The position numbers were made by a program, and so were the translations under genes. Below the pieces are notes generated by a model that saw nothing but the letters and a program-made list of their open reading frames with translations, was not told the origin of the DNA and did not search any database. Source: Pseudomonas sp. H9 (GTDB lineage Bacteria; Pseudomonadota; Gammaproteobacteria; Pseudomonadales; Pseudomonadaceae). From it: a stretch of DNA of 64,000 nt. Below, in pieces: positions 1 to 7,817 of the stretch. Position 1 is the first letter of the stretch. Every line of letters starts with the position of its first letter. The stretch spans positions 110,762 to 174,761 of the forward strand of contig NZ_SMOK01000021.1 in NCBI RefSeq assembly GCF_004353925.1. The letters run 5' to 3'.

Positions 1-542
1 TGGAGCCGCTGGAGCAGATGCTCACGCGTATGGCCGCACTCACCGGACACCTGAAAACCTTCGCGCGCAACAGCCCCAGCGGTTTACGCGAGCGCCTGGA
101 TCTGGCCACGGTGGTCGATCAGGCGTTGCAACTGCTCGATACGCGAATTCGCGCCGAGCAGGTCAAAGTGTCCCTGTACCTGGCGCGCCCGGCCTGGGTG
201 CGTGGTGACGCCATTCGCCTGGAGCAGGTGCTGATCAACCTGCTGCGCAACGCGCTGGATGCCATGGCCGGAAAAAGCTACAAGCGCCTGGAAATCCGCA
301 TCGAAGCTGAGGCCGATCAATGGCGCCTGAGTGTGCTCGACAGCGGTGGCGGCATCGCCGAAGAACACTTGGCCAATGTCTTCGACCCCTTCTTTACCAC
401 CAAGCCCGTGGGTGAAGGGCTGGGGCTGGGCCTGGCGATTTCCTATGGCATCATTCATGAGGCTGGCGGGCGCCTTTCGGTCGATAATCAACCGGGCGGT
501 GCCTGTTTCAGCCTTACCCTGCCCTGTGATCTGGAGCCTTGA
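1..542 (+). CDS. dctB: Sensor histidine kinase, C-terminal part (DctB/MifS-like), cut by window start
   Basis: This is the 3' end of a gene that begins before the window; the reading frame starts at base 3 and is open from there. The fragment carries the histidine kinase catalytic core: an N-box (LINLLRNALDAM), a G1 box (DSGGGI), an F box (FDPFFTTK) and a G2 box (GEGLGLGLAIS). The phosphoacceptor histidine and the sensor domain lie outside the window. The stop TGA shares bases with the ATG of the next gene, a sigma-54-dependent response regulator, so the two form a two-component system. With a 2-oxoglutarate permease downstream, the pair resembles DctB-DctD of P. putida or MifS-MifR of P. aeruginosa, which senses C5-dicarboxylate. 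The ligand is inferred from this context, because the sensing domain cannot be seen. Confidence 0.88.
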   Translation, partial: EPLEQMLTRMAALTGHLKTFARNSPSGLRERLDLATVVDQALQLLDTRIRAEQVKVSLYLARPAWVRGDAIRLEQVLINLLRNALDAMAGKSYKRLEIRIEAEADQWRLSVLDSGGGIAEEHLANVFDPFFTTKPVGEGLGLGLAISYGIIHEAGGRLSVDNQPGGACFSLTLPCDLEP

Positions 543-1867
543 TGTTCAATTCGGTAATGGTCGTCGACGATGAAGCCAGCATTCGCACTGCGGTCGAGCA
601 GTGGCTGAGCCTGTCTGGCTTCAGCGTGCAACTGTTCAGCCGTGCCGAAGACTGCCTGAGTCAGTTACCTGAGCATTTCCCCGGGATAATTCTCAGTGAT
701 GTGCGCATGCCCGGCATGGACGGCCTGCAATTGCTTGAGCAACTTCAGGTGCGAGACGCCGACCTGCCGGTGATCCTGCTGACTGGCCACGGCGATGTAC
801 CCATGGCGGTCGAAGCCATGCGTAACGGCGCCTATGATTTTCTGGAGAAGCCCTTCAGCCCGCAGAGCCTTTTGGCTAGCCTGCGCCGCGCGCTGGAGAA
901 ACGCCAACTGATCCTGGAAAACCGCCGCCTGCATGAGCAGGCCGACCTCAAGGCGCGCCTGGAACTGAACCTGCTGGGTATGTCGCACGGCATGCAGCAG
1001 TTACGCCGACAAGTGCTGGACTTGGCCAGCCTACCGGTCAATGTCTTGATTCGGGGTGAAACCGGCAGTGGCAAGGAGCAGGTTGCACGCTGCCTGCACG
1101 AATTCGGCCCGCGGGCGGGCAAACCCTTTGTGGCGCTCAATTGCGCTGCGATTCCCGAGACACTGTTTGAAGCCGAATTGTTCGGCCACGAAACCGGTGC
1201 CTTCACAGGAGCCCAGGGCAAGCGCATTGGCAAACTTGAGTACGCCAACGGCGGCACAGTGTTCCTCGATGAAATCGAAAGCATGCCCCTGGCCCAGCAA
1301 GCCAAATTGCTACGGGTGTTGCAGGAACAGAAACTGGAACGCCTTGGCGCCAACCAGAGCATCAGCGTCGATCTGCGCATCATTGCCGCCACCAAGCCCG
1401 ACCTGTTGGAGGAAGCGCGCGCTGGACGTTTTCGCGAAGACCTGGCCTACCGCCTTAACGTCGCCGAATTACGCCTGGCGCCATTGCGTGAACGACGCGA
1501 AGACATTCCCTTGCTGTTCGAGCACTTTGCCCGCCAGGCAGCCGAGCGCATCGGCCGCAGTGCACCTCAGCTCAGCGCTGCGCACCTGGGGCGCTTGCTC
1601 AGCCACGACTGGCCCGGCAATGTTCGTGAACTGGCCAATGCTGCAGAACGTCACGCCATGGGCCTGGGTGAACCAGGCGCTGCTCAGGTTGAGCCAGGGC
1701 AATCACTGGCTGCCCAGCAAGAAGCGTTTGAAGCCCAATGCCTACGTGCTGCTTTGAACCGACACAAAGGCGAAATCAAGGCGGTCATGGAAGAGCTGCA
1801 ACTACCCCGGCGCACACTCAACGAGAAAATGCAGCGCCACGGCCTGCTACGCGAAGACTTTCTCTGA
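542..1867 (+). CDS. dctD: Sigma-54-dependent response regulator (DctD/MifR-like)
   Basis: This NtrC-type activator of 441 aa has three domains. The receiver domain has its acidic pocket at D9/D10 and the likely phosphoacceptor at D53. The AAA+ domain has Walker A GETGSGKE near residues 172-179 and the sigma-54 contact loop GAFTGA near 219-224. A Fis-type helix-turn-helix lies at the C-terminus (LPRRTLNEKM). The ATG at 542 overlaps the kinase stop and sits about 5 bases after GGAG; a TTG one codon upstream is too close to that site. Phosphorylated by the upstream kinase, it should activate sigma-54 RNA polymerase. Both a pair of candidate binding sites and a -24/-12 promoter lie directly downstream, before the permease gene, so that gene is the obvious target. 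The dicarboxylate specificity is inferred. Confidence 0.92.
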   Translation: MFNSVMVVDDEASIRTAVEQWLSLSGFSVQLFSRAEDCLSQLPEHFPGIILSDVRMPGMDGLQLLEQLQVRDADLPVILLTGHGDVPMAVEAMRNGAYDFLEKPFSPQSLLASLRRALEKRQLILENRRLHEQADLKARLELNLLGMSHGMQQLRRQVLDLASLPVNVLIRGETGSGKEQVARCLHEFGPRAGKPFVALNCAAIPETLFEAELFGHETGAFTGAQGKRIGKLEYANGGTVFLDEIESMPLAQQAKLLRVLQEQKLERLGANQSISVDLRIIAATKPDLLEEARAGRFREDLAYRLNVAELRLAPLRERREDIPLLFEHFARQAAERIGRSAPQLSAAHLGRLLSHDWPGNVRELANAAERHAMGLGEPGAAQVEPGQSLAAQQEAFEAQCLRAALNRHKGEIKAVMEELQLPRRTLNEKMQRHGLLREDFL

Positions 1868-1876
1868 CCCCAATAA

Positions 1877-1921
1877 GCGGATTTTTGCCTATCGCCATTG
1901 CGACGGTAGGCGGATTTCCGC
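1877..1921 (+). promoter_or_regulatory. Paired upstream activating sites for DctD/MifR
   Basis: Two related sequences share GCGGATTT. The second, GCGGATTTCCGC at 1910-1921, is a perfect palindrome. The first, GCGGATTTTTGC at 1877-1888, is an imperfect copy. Their centres are about 33 bp apart, roughly three helical turns, which suits cooperative dimer binding. They lie 45-90 bp before the sigma-54 promoter, the usual place for an NtrC-type enhancer. Assigning them to the adjacent regulator is inference. Confidence 0.6.
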
Positions 1922-1964
1922 TCACCCAACTCTGGAAACCCTTCTAAACCGGGCCTTCAGCACC

Positions 1965-1980
1965 TGGCACAGCTCCTGCT
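1965..1980 (+). promoter_or_regulatory. Sigma-54 promoter for kgtP
   Basis: TGGCACAGCTCCTGCT carries the invariant GG and GC elements with exactly ten bases between them, and matches the -24/-12 consensus except for C in place of the first T of the -12 element. It lies about 60 bases before the permease start and just downstream of the paired activator sites. Confidence 0.75.
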
Positions 1981-2040
1981 ATAGCCCTGGCAGGCTGCGT
2001 TTCGGCGCGCTCCACAAAAACAACTATGAAGGTCCCTTCG

Positions 2041-3360
2041 ATGGATAACTCCACCACCCTGCCAGCCGGGGCGGCCATTGCGCCAGCCGCGGAAAAAACC
2101 ACCCGAAGCCGACTCAAGTCGATTTTCAGCGGTTCGATCGGCAACATGGTCGAATGGTACGACTGGTATGTCTACGCCGCATTTTCGCTGTACTTCGCCA
2201 AAGCCTTTTTCCCTGCCGGTGACACCACTGCACAGTTGCTGAACACGGCCGCCATTTTCGCCGTGGGCTTTTTGATGCGCCCGATCGGTGGCTGGCTGAT
2301 GGGTATTTACGCCGACCGCAAAGGCCGCAAGGCTGCGCTGATGGCCTCGGTACTGCTGATGTGCGCAGGCTCGCTGGTCATCGCCCTGACCCCTGGCTAT
2401 GAAACCATCGGCGTTGCCGCGCCGGTGCTGCTGGTTATCGCCCGCTTGATGCAAGGCCTGTCGGTCGGTGGCGAATACGGTACCTCGGCCACCTACCTCA
2501 GTGAGATGGCAACCAAGGAGCGCCGCGGCTTCTTCTCCAGCTTCCAGTACGTGACCCTGATCTCCGGTCAGCTCATTGCTCTGGCCGTGCTGATCATCCT
2601 TCAGCAGACCCTGACCACAGAGCAGCTGTATGCCTGGGGCTGGCGCGTACCGTTCGTGATCGGCGCGCTGTGCGCAGTCGTCGCCTTGTACCTGCGTCGT
2701 GGCATGGAAGAAACCGCTTCCTTCACCAAGAAAGAAAAGTCCAAAGAAAGCCTGATGCGCACCCTGATGCGCCATCCCAAGGAACTGGCGACCGTGGTCG
2801 GCCTGACCATGGGCGGTACCCTGGCCTTCTATACCTACACCACCTACATGCAGAAGTACCTGGTGAACACCGTTGGTATGAGCATCAGTGATTCGACCAC
2901 CATCTCGGCGGCGACCCTGTTCCTGTTCATGTGCCTGCAGCCGATCATCGGCAGCCTGTCTGACAAGATTGGCCGTCGTCCGATCCTGATCGCCTTCGGT
3001 GTTTTGGGCACCCTGTGCACCGTACCGATCCTCACCACCCTGCACACCATCCAGACCTGGTGGGGCGCGTTCTTCCTGATCATGGCGGCGCTGATCATTG
3101 TCAGCGGCTACACCTCGATCAACGCCGTGGTCAAAGCTGAGCTGTTCCCAACCGAAATCCGTGCGTTGGGCGTTGGCTTGCCGTATGCGCTGACCGTTTC
3201 GATCTTCGGCGGTACCGCTGAATACGTGGCGCTGTGGTTCAAGAGCATCGGCATGGAAACCGGTTTCTACTGGTACGTCACTGCCTGTATTGCCTGCTCG
3301 TTGCTGGTGTATGTGTTCATGAAAGACACCCGCAAGCATTCGCGGATCACTACCGACTGA
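2041..3360 (+). CDS. kgtP: 2-oxoglutarate/dicarboxylate MFS permease (KgtP-like)
   Basis: This major facilitator protein of 439 aa belongs to the metabolite:proton symporter family of KgtP, PcaT and ShiA. Family signs are NMVEWYDWYVYA at the start of TM1, the loop motif GIYADRKGRKAAL between TM2 and TM3, and SVGGEYGTSATYL in TM4. Twelve membrane segments can be traced. I chose the ATG at 2041 because AAGGT sits about 8 bases before it; the in-frame ATG at 2026 (giving MKVPS...) has no ribosome site. It should import 2-oxoglutarate or a similar C5-dicarboxylate across the inner membrane with protons. Control by the upstream two-component system is predicted from the enhancer and sigma-54 promoter between them. 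A rho-independent terminator follows. A close relative lies in the pca cluster at 34526. Confidence 0.88.
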   Translation: MDNSTTLPAGAAIAPAAEKTTRSRLKSIFSGSIGNMVEWYDWYVYAAFSLYFAKAFFPAGDTTAQLLNTAAIFAVGFLMRPIGGWLMGIYADRKGRKAALMASVLLMCAGSLVIALTPGYETIGVAAPVLLVIARLMQGLSVGGEYGTSATYLSEMATKERRGFFSSFQYVTLISGQLIALAVLIILQQTLTTEQLYAWGWRVPFVIGALCAVVALYLRRGMEETASFTKKEKSKESLMRTLMRHPKELATVVGLTMGGTLAFYTYTTYMQKYLVNTVGMSISDSTTISAATLFLFMCLQPIIGSLSDKIGRRPILIAFGVLGTLCTVPILTTLHTIQTWWGAFFLIMAALIIVSGYTSINAVVKAELFPTEIRALGVGLPYALTVSIFGGTAEYVALWFKSIGMETGFYWYVTACIACSLLVYVFMKDTRKHSRITTD

Positions 3361-3380
3361 GGCTTGGCCTGAAGTACCCC

Positions 3381-3413
3381 AAGGGGGCGTCCAGCAATGG
3401 GCGCCCCTTTTTC
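3381..3413 (+). terminator. Rho-independent terminator after kgtP
   Basis: A 10-bp stem (GGGGCGTCCA with TGGGCGCCCC, including one G-T pair) closes a GCAA tetraloop and is followed by five T residues. Confidence 0.85.
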
Positions 3414-3420
3414 ATTTCTA

Positions 3421-3485
3421 TCGCGGGGCAAGCCCGCTCCCACAGGCGCTTTCTCAACACCTGTGGGAGCGGGCTTGCCCCGCGA
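3421..3485. repeat. REP pair (inverted REP elements), locus 1
   Basis: Two inverted copies of the P. putida-type REP core (GCGGGGCAAGCCCGCTCC) flank a short spacer and form one long palindrome. It lies between the kgtP terminator and the next promoter region. It is the first of ten related loci in the window. Confidence 0.95.
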
Positions 3486-3606
3486 TTCATATACATCTAA
3501 TAAATCGATTTTTATACGCTATTTTTTGCGCTTTTTAATCAATTTTATCGGCGTAATATCAAACCCATAGAAACAAGCAACCCCTCACAACCCCGGAGCA
3601 ACGACC

Positions 3607-3894
3607 ATGAAAAGCAAACTGATCCTGACCCTGGCCTTCTCGGTACTGGCTGCCAACGCTTTCGCTGAAGACGGCTTCGACCGCACCAACAGCCACAACT
3701 TCGGTGCCGTACAAACCCAGTCAGCCACCTATGCAGAAGATGGTTTCGATCGCACCGGTGCTGCCAAATTCGCTGAAGACGGTTTCGATCGCACTGGCGG
3801 CGCCAAATTCGCTGAAGATGGCTTCGACCGCACCGGCGGTGCCAAATTTGCCGAAGACGGTTTCGACCGCACTCAGGCCCATCGCATCAGCTAA
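3607..3894 (+). CDS. Small exported protein with AEDGFDRT tandem repeats
   Basis: The predicted 95-aa protein begins with a clear Sec signal peptide (residues 1-20, ending ANAFA). Cleavage after A20 would leave EDGFDRT at the mature N-terminus. The rest is almost wholly repeat: the octamer AEDGFDRT starts at residues 20, 43, 56, 69 and 82. The last four copies have an exact 13-residue period (AEDGFDRTGGAKF). No other domain or cysteine is present. The mature protein is acidic and polar and is probably periplasmic or secreted. The start follows GGAG with 8-base spacing and a very AT-rich upstream region (about 3487-3600), which suggests a strong or silenced promoter. A GC-rich hairpin follows the stop. 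I cannot name a characterised homologue, and the function is unknown. Confidence 0.85.
   Translation: MKSKLILTLAFSVLAANAFAEDGFDRTNSHNFGAVQTQSATYAEDGFDRTGAAKFAEDGFDRTGGAKFAEDGFDRTGGAKFAEDGFDRTQAHRIS
3733..3873 (+). repeat. 39-bp coding tandem repeat (13-aa unit, four copies)
   Basis: Three full 39-bp units and a shortened fourth unit encode AEDGFDRT[G/Q]xAxx. Copies differ mainly at third codon positions (for example GAAGATGG, GAAGACGG), so the peptide is conserved more strictly than the DNA. That points to selection on the protein rather than a very recent DNA expansion. Confidence 0.9.
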
Positions 3895-3913
3895 TCCCTG
3901 ATACGACGCAGTC

Positions 3914-3940
3914 AGCCCGGCCTCGGCCGGGCTTAATCGT
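3914..3940 (+). terminator. GC-rich hairpin, probable terminator
   Basis: A perfect 9-bp stem (AGCCCGGCC with GGCCGGGCT) and a 2-base loop follow the tandem-repeat gene. The downstream T-tract is broken (TTAATCGTTTT), so termination may be partial. Confidence 0.65.
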
Positions 3941-4007
3941 TTTCAGCCGGGCAAAGCCTTGGCACACTAGGCGCTTACTCACAGGGAAGGCCGCAAGGCC
4001 AGCGCAG

Positions 4008-4619
4008 ATGTACTACTACGAACCCGCAAAAGGCCACGGCCTGCCTCACGACCCGTTCAATGCCATCGTCGGCCCACGCCCTATCGGCTGGATATCCTCC
4101 CAGGACAGCGACGGGCGCCTGAACCTTGCGCCTTACAGCTTCTTCAATGCCTTCAACTACATTCCGCCGATCATCGGTTTCTCCAGCGTCGGGCGTAAAG
4201 ACAGCCTGAACAACATCGAGCAAACCGGCGAGTTCGCCTGGAACCTGGCCACCCGCCCGCTGGCTGAGGCGATGAACCAGAGCTGCGCAGCCGTCTCACC
4301 TGAGGTGGACGAATTTGCCCTGAGCGGCCTGACGCCAGTGGCGTCGAAAGTCATCGCGGTGCCGCGTGTGCAGGAAAGCCCGGTGTCCTTTGAATGCAAG
4401 GTGACGCAGATCATTCAGCTACAGCGTGCTGACCAGCAACTGGTACCGAGCTGGTTGATTCTGGGTGAGGTGGTAGCAGTGCACATTGCCGAACATCTGC
4501 TTAAGGACGGCATCTACGATACCGCTGCCGCGCAGCCGATTCTGCGCGGCGGTGGGCCTGCGGACTATTTCGAATTGGGTAATCTGTTCAAGATGCCTCG
4601 CCCGCAGGTCAAAGGCTGA
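4008..4619 (+). CDS. Flavin reductase-like (FMN-binding split barrel) protein
   Basis: This 203-aa protein has the flavin reductase/DIM6-NTAB fold. The N-terminal signature RPIGWISSQDSDG near residues 23-35, followed by NLAPYSFFNAF and the GRKDSLNNI stretch, forms the FMN phosphate and isoalloxazine pocket in this family. There is no signal peptide or membrane segment, so it should be cytoplasmic. Members either supply reduced flavin to a monooxygenase or act as flavoproteins of unknown substrate, and the sequence does not decide between these. It converges with a small minus-strand gene whose stop is one base away, and no partner monooxygenase of the two-component type is adjacent. Confidence 0.85.
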   Translation: MYYYEPAKGHGLPHDPFNAIVGPRPIGWISSQDSDGRLNLAPYSFFNAFNYIPPIIGFSSVGRKDSLNNIEQTGEFAWNLATRPLAEAMNQSCAAVSPEVDEFALSGLTPVASKVIAVPRVQESPVSFECKVTQIIQLQRADQQLVPSWLILGEVVAVHIAEHLLKDGIYDTAAAQPILRGGGPADYFELGNLFKMPRPQVKG

Positions 4620-4620
4620 C

Positions 4621-4851
4621 TCACCAGACCAGTTCAGCGTCGTCGCTGACGTCTTTGAGGCGCTCAAGCTCGGCACAGGCAGCTTCATCTGCGGCCAGTG
4701 CCGTTTTGAAGGTCTGCCCGTCGAGCACCTTGTGAAAACGCGGTGCCCCCGTGGCGCCCAGGCCTTTCACGGCGATTGCCGCGTTGTAGCCCTCTTCACC
4801 CCGTACTGCTGCCGATACGGCCTCAAACTGCGCAAACTCTTTACGTGCCAT
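4621..4851 (-). CDS. Conserved small protein of unknown function
   Basis: The 76-aa product starts MARKEFAQFEAV and is acidic, with no signal peptide, membrane segment or cysteine. I chose the ATG at 4851 because GAGG lies just before it; a longer in-frame form starting at 4902 has no ribosome site. The gene ends one base from the flavin reductase-like gene on the other strand, and 38 bases separate it from the monooxygenase-fold gene upstream, so the two minus-strand genes may be cotranscribed. I do not recognise the family. Confidence 0.7.
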   Translation of the reverse strand: MARKEFAQFEAVSAAVRGEEGYNAAIAVKGLGATGAPRFHKVLDGQTFKTALAADEAACAELERLKDVSDDAELVW

Positions 4852-4889
4852 GTGCCTCAAACCCACATCAATTGCCTGAAAACGCCATT

Positions 4890-5198
4890 CTACCCTGTGC
4901 AAGGGTCGGCAAAGGTATGCAGGTCGAGACTGGCCAGCACTTGGGCTTGAACCAACTCACCGAACAGGTCGAGCGTGGGCGAGGCAAAATAGCCGCTCAT
5001 GGCCTGCTGATCGCTCCACAAACCACTCAGCAACCACAGGTCGGCATCGGCCTGAGACTGCTGCAAGGTAAAGCGCAGGCAGCCGGGAGCCTGCCGCGAG
5101 GGTTCGAGCAATTGACGCAAGCGTTCGCCCAGTTCGACGGAACGACCGCTGCTGGCCCGGATGAAAGCAAGGTGGGTGACCGGTTGCGAAGTGGCCAT
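4890..5198 (-). CDS. Antibiotic biosynthesis monooxygenase (ABM/YgiN-fold) protein
   Basis: The 102-aa protein looks like a dimeric alpha+beta barrel of the ABM family: an N-terminal strand (VTHLAFIRA), a helix with the usual LxxLLEPSRQAPGCLRF sequence, and the later WLLSGLWSDQQAMSGY segment. Relatives are cofactor-free quinol monooxygenases or heme/antibiotic monooxygenases; the substrate cannot be read from sequence. The ATG at 5198 is preceded by AGGAGA at 7 bases; a longer reading frame upstream lacks this. It is divergent from the AraC-family gene at 5401, a common pairing of regulator and target, but that link is inferred. Confidence 0.8.
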   Translation of the reverse strand: MATSQPVTHLAFIRASSGRSVELGERLRQLLEPSRQAPGCLRFTLQQSQADADLWLLSGLWSDQQAMSGYFASPTLDLFGELVQAQVLASLDLHTFADPCTG

Positions 5199-5400
5199 GC
5201 GCAGTTCTCCTGAAGCCGCCAGTGGTAATTGCCAGATTGCACAGGTTAGGCGACCCCTCGCGCGCGCCGTTAGGCTATTCCTGTCAGGCACTTGCCTGAT
5301 CCTGCGCGCGACAGGATCAGGCAAGCAGACGACAGCATCCGGCTAGCGCCGTTGCTTGCACAAACCTATGCTGCACACATCCTCTTGCGGAAACCGTGCA

Positions 5401-6309
5401 ATGCCTACTCTCGACCCTGCCCTGGAACAACAACGCCAGGAGCTGGCAGACCTGGTGCGTCGCCATGCACCACGCAGCCTCAGCGGCGAATCCGCCATCG
5501 AAGACCTGTTCTTGGTGCAATACGAAGAAAGCGTGCGCTCTTTTCCAACCCTGGCCCAACCCGCCTTGTGCATCCTTGCCCACGGTAGCAAGGAGATCTG
5601 CCTGGGTGATGAACGCTACGTGTACGATCCGCTGCACTACATGGTGCTCTCGGTCGCCCTGCCAATCAGTGGTGTGCTGCTCGAAGCCAGCCCGGAAAAC
5701 CCAAGCCTCGGGGTACGCTTGAACATCGATCCGGCACAGATCAACAGCCTGATCGCCGAAGCCGGTCCCATGGGTGTTCCGACGCTGCCTTCAGGGCGCG
5801 GGCTGTATGTAGAACGCACGGATCCCTTGTTGCTCGATGCGTTGCTGCGCTTGATACGCCTACTCGACACCCCCAAAGACATCACAGTACTGGCACCGCT
5901 GATCCGGCGTGAAATTCTCTACCGTTTACTGCGCGGGCCGCAGGGCTATCGACTGTATGAAATAGCCATGGCCAGCAGCCAGACCCACCGGGTCTGCCAG
6001 GCGATTGAATGGATCAACAAGCACTTTCATCACCCCTTGCGCATCGACGATCTGGCCAAGGCGGTCAACCTGAGCAGTTCAACCCTGCACCATCGGTTCA
6101 AAGCAGTGACCTCCATGAGTCCGTTGCAGTATCAAAAGCAGTTGCGCTTGCAGGAAGCGCGGCGATTGATGCTCAACGATGGGCTGGAGGCGGCGGTGGC
6201 GGGGTATCGGGTGGGTTATGAAAGCCCGTCGCAGTTCAGCCGGGAGTACAGCCGCTTGTACGGTGCACCCCCAGCGCGGGACTTGGCGCGGTTGCGTAGT
6301 GCTTTTTGA
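5401..6309 (+). CDS. AraC-family transcriptional regulator
   Basis: The 302-aa protein has an N-terminal AraC-type cupin domain (about residues 20-175; note LCILAHGSKEICLGDERY and the YDPLHYMVLSVALP strand) and a C-terminal double helix-turn-helix (about 205-295), with IDDLAKAVNLSSSTLHHRFK in the first and GYESPSQFSREYSR in the second. I favour the ATG at 5401, since earlier in-frame ATGs at 5356 and 5368 add a low-complexity extension outside the usual family length. Divergent genes for an ABM-fold protein and a small protein are candidate targets. The inducer is unknown. A REP pair follows immediately after the stop. Confidence 0.85.
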   Translation: MPTLDPALEQQRQELADLVRRHAPRSLSGESAIEDLFLVQYEESVRSFPTLAQPALCILAHGSKEICLGDERYVYDPLHYMVLSVALPISGVLLEASPENPSLGVRLNIDPAQINSLIAEAGPMGVPTLPSGRGLYVERTDPLLLDALLRLIRLLDTPKDITVLAPLIRREILYRLLRGPQGYRLYEIAMASSQTHRVCQAIEWINKHFHHPLRIDDLAKAVNLSSSTLHHRFKAVTSMSPLQYQKQLRLQEARRLMLNDGLEAAVAGYRVGYESPSQFSREYSRLYGAPPARDLARLRSAF

Positions 6310-6311
6310 TA

Positions 6312-6372
6312 ATCGCGGGGCAAGCCCGCTCCCACCGGTTGAAAATCTGTGGGAGCGGGCTTGCCCCGCGAT
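6312..6372. repeat. REP pair, locus 2
   Basis: Two inverted REP copies sit between the convergent AraC-family and aldehyde dehydrogenase genes, a few bases from each stop codon. Confidence 0.95.
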
Positions 6373-6377
6373 CAGTT

Positions 6378-7817
6378 TTACAACGCACTCACCACATGCT
6401 TGATCTCTTGGAAGGCGCTCAGCCCCCAAGGCCCAAGCTCGCGCCCAATGCTGCTCTGTTTGTAACCGCCCCAAGCGGTCTGCGGGAAGATAACCTGGGG
6501 CGCGTTGATCCACACCAATCCGGCCTGCAAGGCATTGGCTACTCGTTCTGCAGCCTGGTGGTCAGCGCTGACCACACTGGCCACCAAGCCGAATTCGCTG
6601 TCATTGGCCAACGCCACAGCTTCAGCTTCACTGACCACCGAACGCACACACAGCACCGGGCCAAAAATCTCTTCACGCCACAGGGCGCTGTCCAGCGGTA
6701 CATCCGTGAACACCGTCGGGCTGATGAAGTATCCGCAGGGCAACGTTGATGGTCGGGTACCGCCGCACAACAGCCGTGCACCCGCTTCCATCCCAGCGGC
6801 AATGTGCTTTTGTACACGCTGGTACTGGAGCCGGTTGACCAAGGCGCCCATCTCACTCTCACCGGCAAACGGATCACCGACCTGAATGGCCTCGGCGCGG
6901 GCCTTAAGACGCGCAATAAAATCCGGGTACAGCGTTTCTGCCACCAACACCCGGCTGGTCGCCGAGCACATTTGCCCGGCGTTGAAGAAACCGCCCATAC
7001 AGGCCAGCTCCACCGCCAGCTCAAGGTCGGCCGCCTCCAGCACCAGCATGGAAGACTTGCCCCCCAATTCCAGGCTTACGCCCTTGACCGTCTCCGCCGC
7101 CCGCTGCATGACCTGCACACCCACCGCATTGCTGCCGGTGAATGACACCTTGGCCAGCCGAGGATCAGCCGCCAGGGCTGCGCCTACCGCAATCCCGGTG
7201 CCGCAGACCAGGTTGAACACACCGTCAGGCAAGCCACATTCAGCGATGATGCTGGCCAGTTCCAGCTCCGCCAACGGCGTTACTTCCGAAGGTTTGAGTA
7301 CCACGCAGCAACCGGCCGCCAGCGCCGGTGCGAGTTTCCAGGCGGTGGTGACCATGGGGAAATTCCACGGCACGATCAGACCGACCACACCACACGGCTC
7401 ACGCCGTAGGCGCGCGACAAACGCGTCGCTGGGCAGCAGTACTGCGCTGTCCTGCCCGGCATCCAGCGTGTCGGCAAGCTCTGCGTAGTAACGGAAAGTC
7501 GCGATGACATCGTCGACATCCATCTGCGCTTCGGCAAGCGGTTTGCCGTTGTTACTGGCCTGCAAGAACACCAGGCGCTCACGCCGTGCCTCGACACCGT
7601 CGGCAATTACCCGCAACAACGCCGCGCGTTCAGCACTGCGGGTTGCCGACCAGCCAGCGAACGCATCTTGAGCCGCCTGGGTGGCACGCGCCACCGCTGC
7701 ACCATCACCACCGGCCACCTGCGCCAGCAGCTGCTCATTGCTCGGGTTGATCACTTCCAGCAGTTGCGGGCCGTGCTGCCAGGTTCCTTCAATGTAAACA
7801 CCTGCGAGGGACATCAT
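6378..7817 (-). CDS. NAD(P)-dependent aldehyde dehydrogenase
   Basis: This 479-aa protein is a full-length member of the aldehyde dehydrogenase superfamily. It contains the oxyanion asparagine motif VPWNFPM, the cofactor segment VVLKPSEVTPL, the glycine-rich FTGSNAVGV, the catalytic glutamate in LELGGKS and the nucleophilic cysteine in NAGQMCSATSR. It resembles betaine and aminoaldehyde dehydrogenases. Its start codon overlaps the stop of the upstream ThDP decarboxylase (ATGATG), so the two are translationally coupled. If that enzyme is a 2-ketoarginine decarboxylase, this one would oxidise 4-guanidinobutyraldehyde to 4-guanidinobutyrate. The substrate rests on context only. Confidence 0.88.
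   Translation of the reverse strand: MMSLAGVYIEGTWQHGPQLLEVINPSNEQLLAQVAGGDGAAVARATQAAQDAFAGWSATRSAERAALLRVIADGVEARRERLVFLQASNNGKPLAEAQMDVDDVIATFRYYAELADTLDAGQDSAVLLPSDAFVARLRREPCGVVGLIVPWNFPMVTTAWKLAPALAAGCCVVLKPSEVTPLAELELASIIAECGLPDGVFNLVCGTGIAVGAALAADPRLAKVSFTGSNAVGVQVMQRAAETVKGVSLELGGKSSMLVLEAADLELAVELACMGGFFNAGQMCSATSRVLVAETLYPDFIARLKARAEAIQVGDPFAGESEMGALVNRLQYQRVQKHIAAGMEAGARLLCGGTRPSTLPCGYFISPTVFTDVPLDSALWREEIFGPVLCVRSVVSEAEAVALANDSEFGLVASVVSADHQAAERVANALQAGLVWINAPQVIFPQTAWGGYKQSSIGRELGPWGLSAFQEIKHVVSAL

Noticed and set aside
3733..3873. The 39-bp repeats as a CRISPR or iteron array
   Set aside because: They lie in frame inside a gene with a signal peptide and vary at third codon positions.
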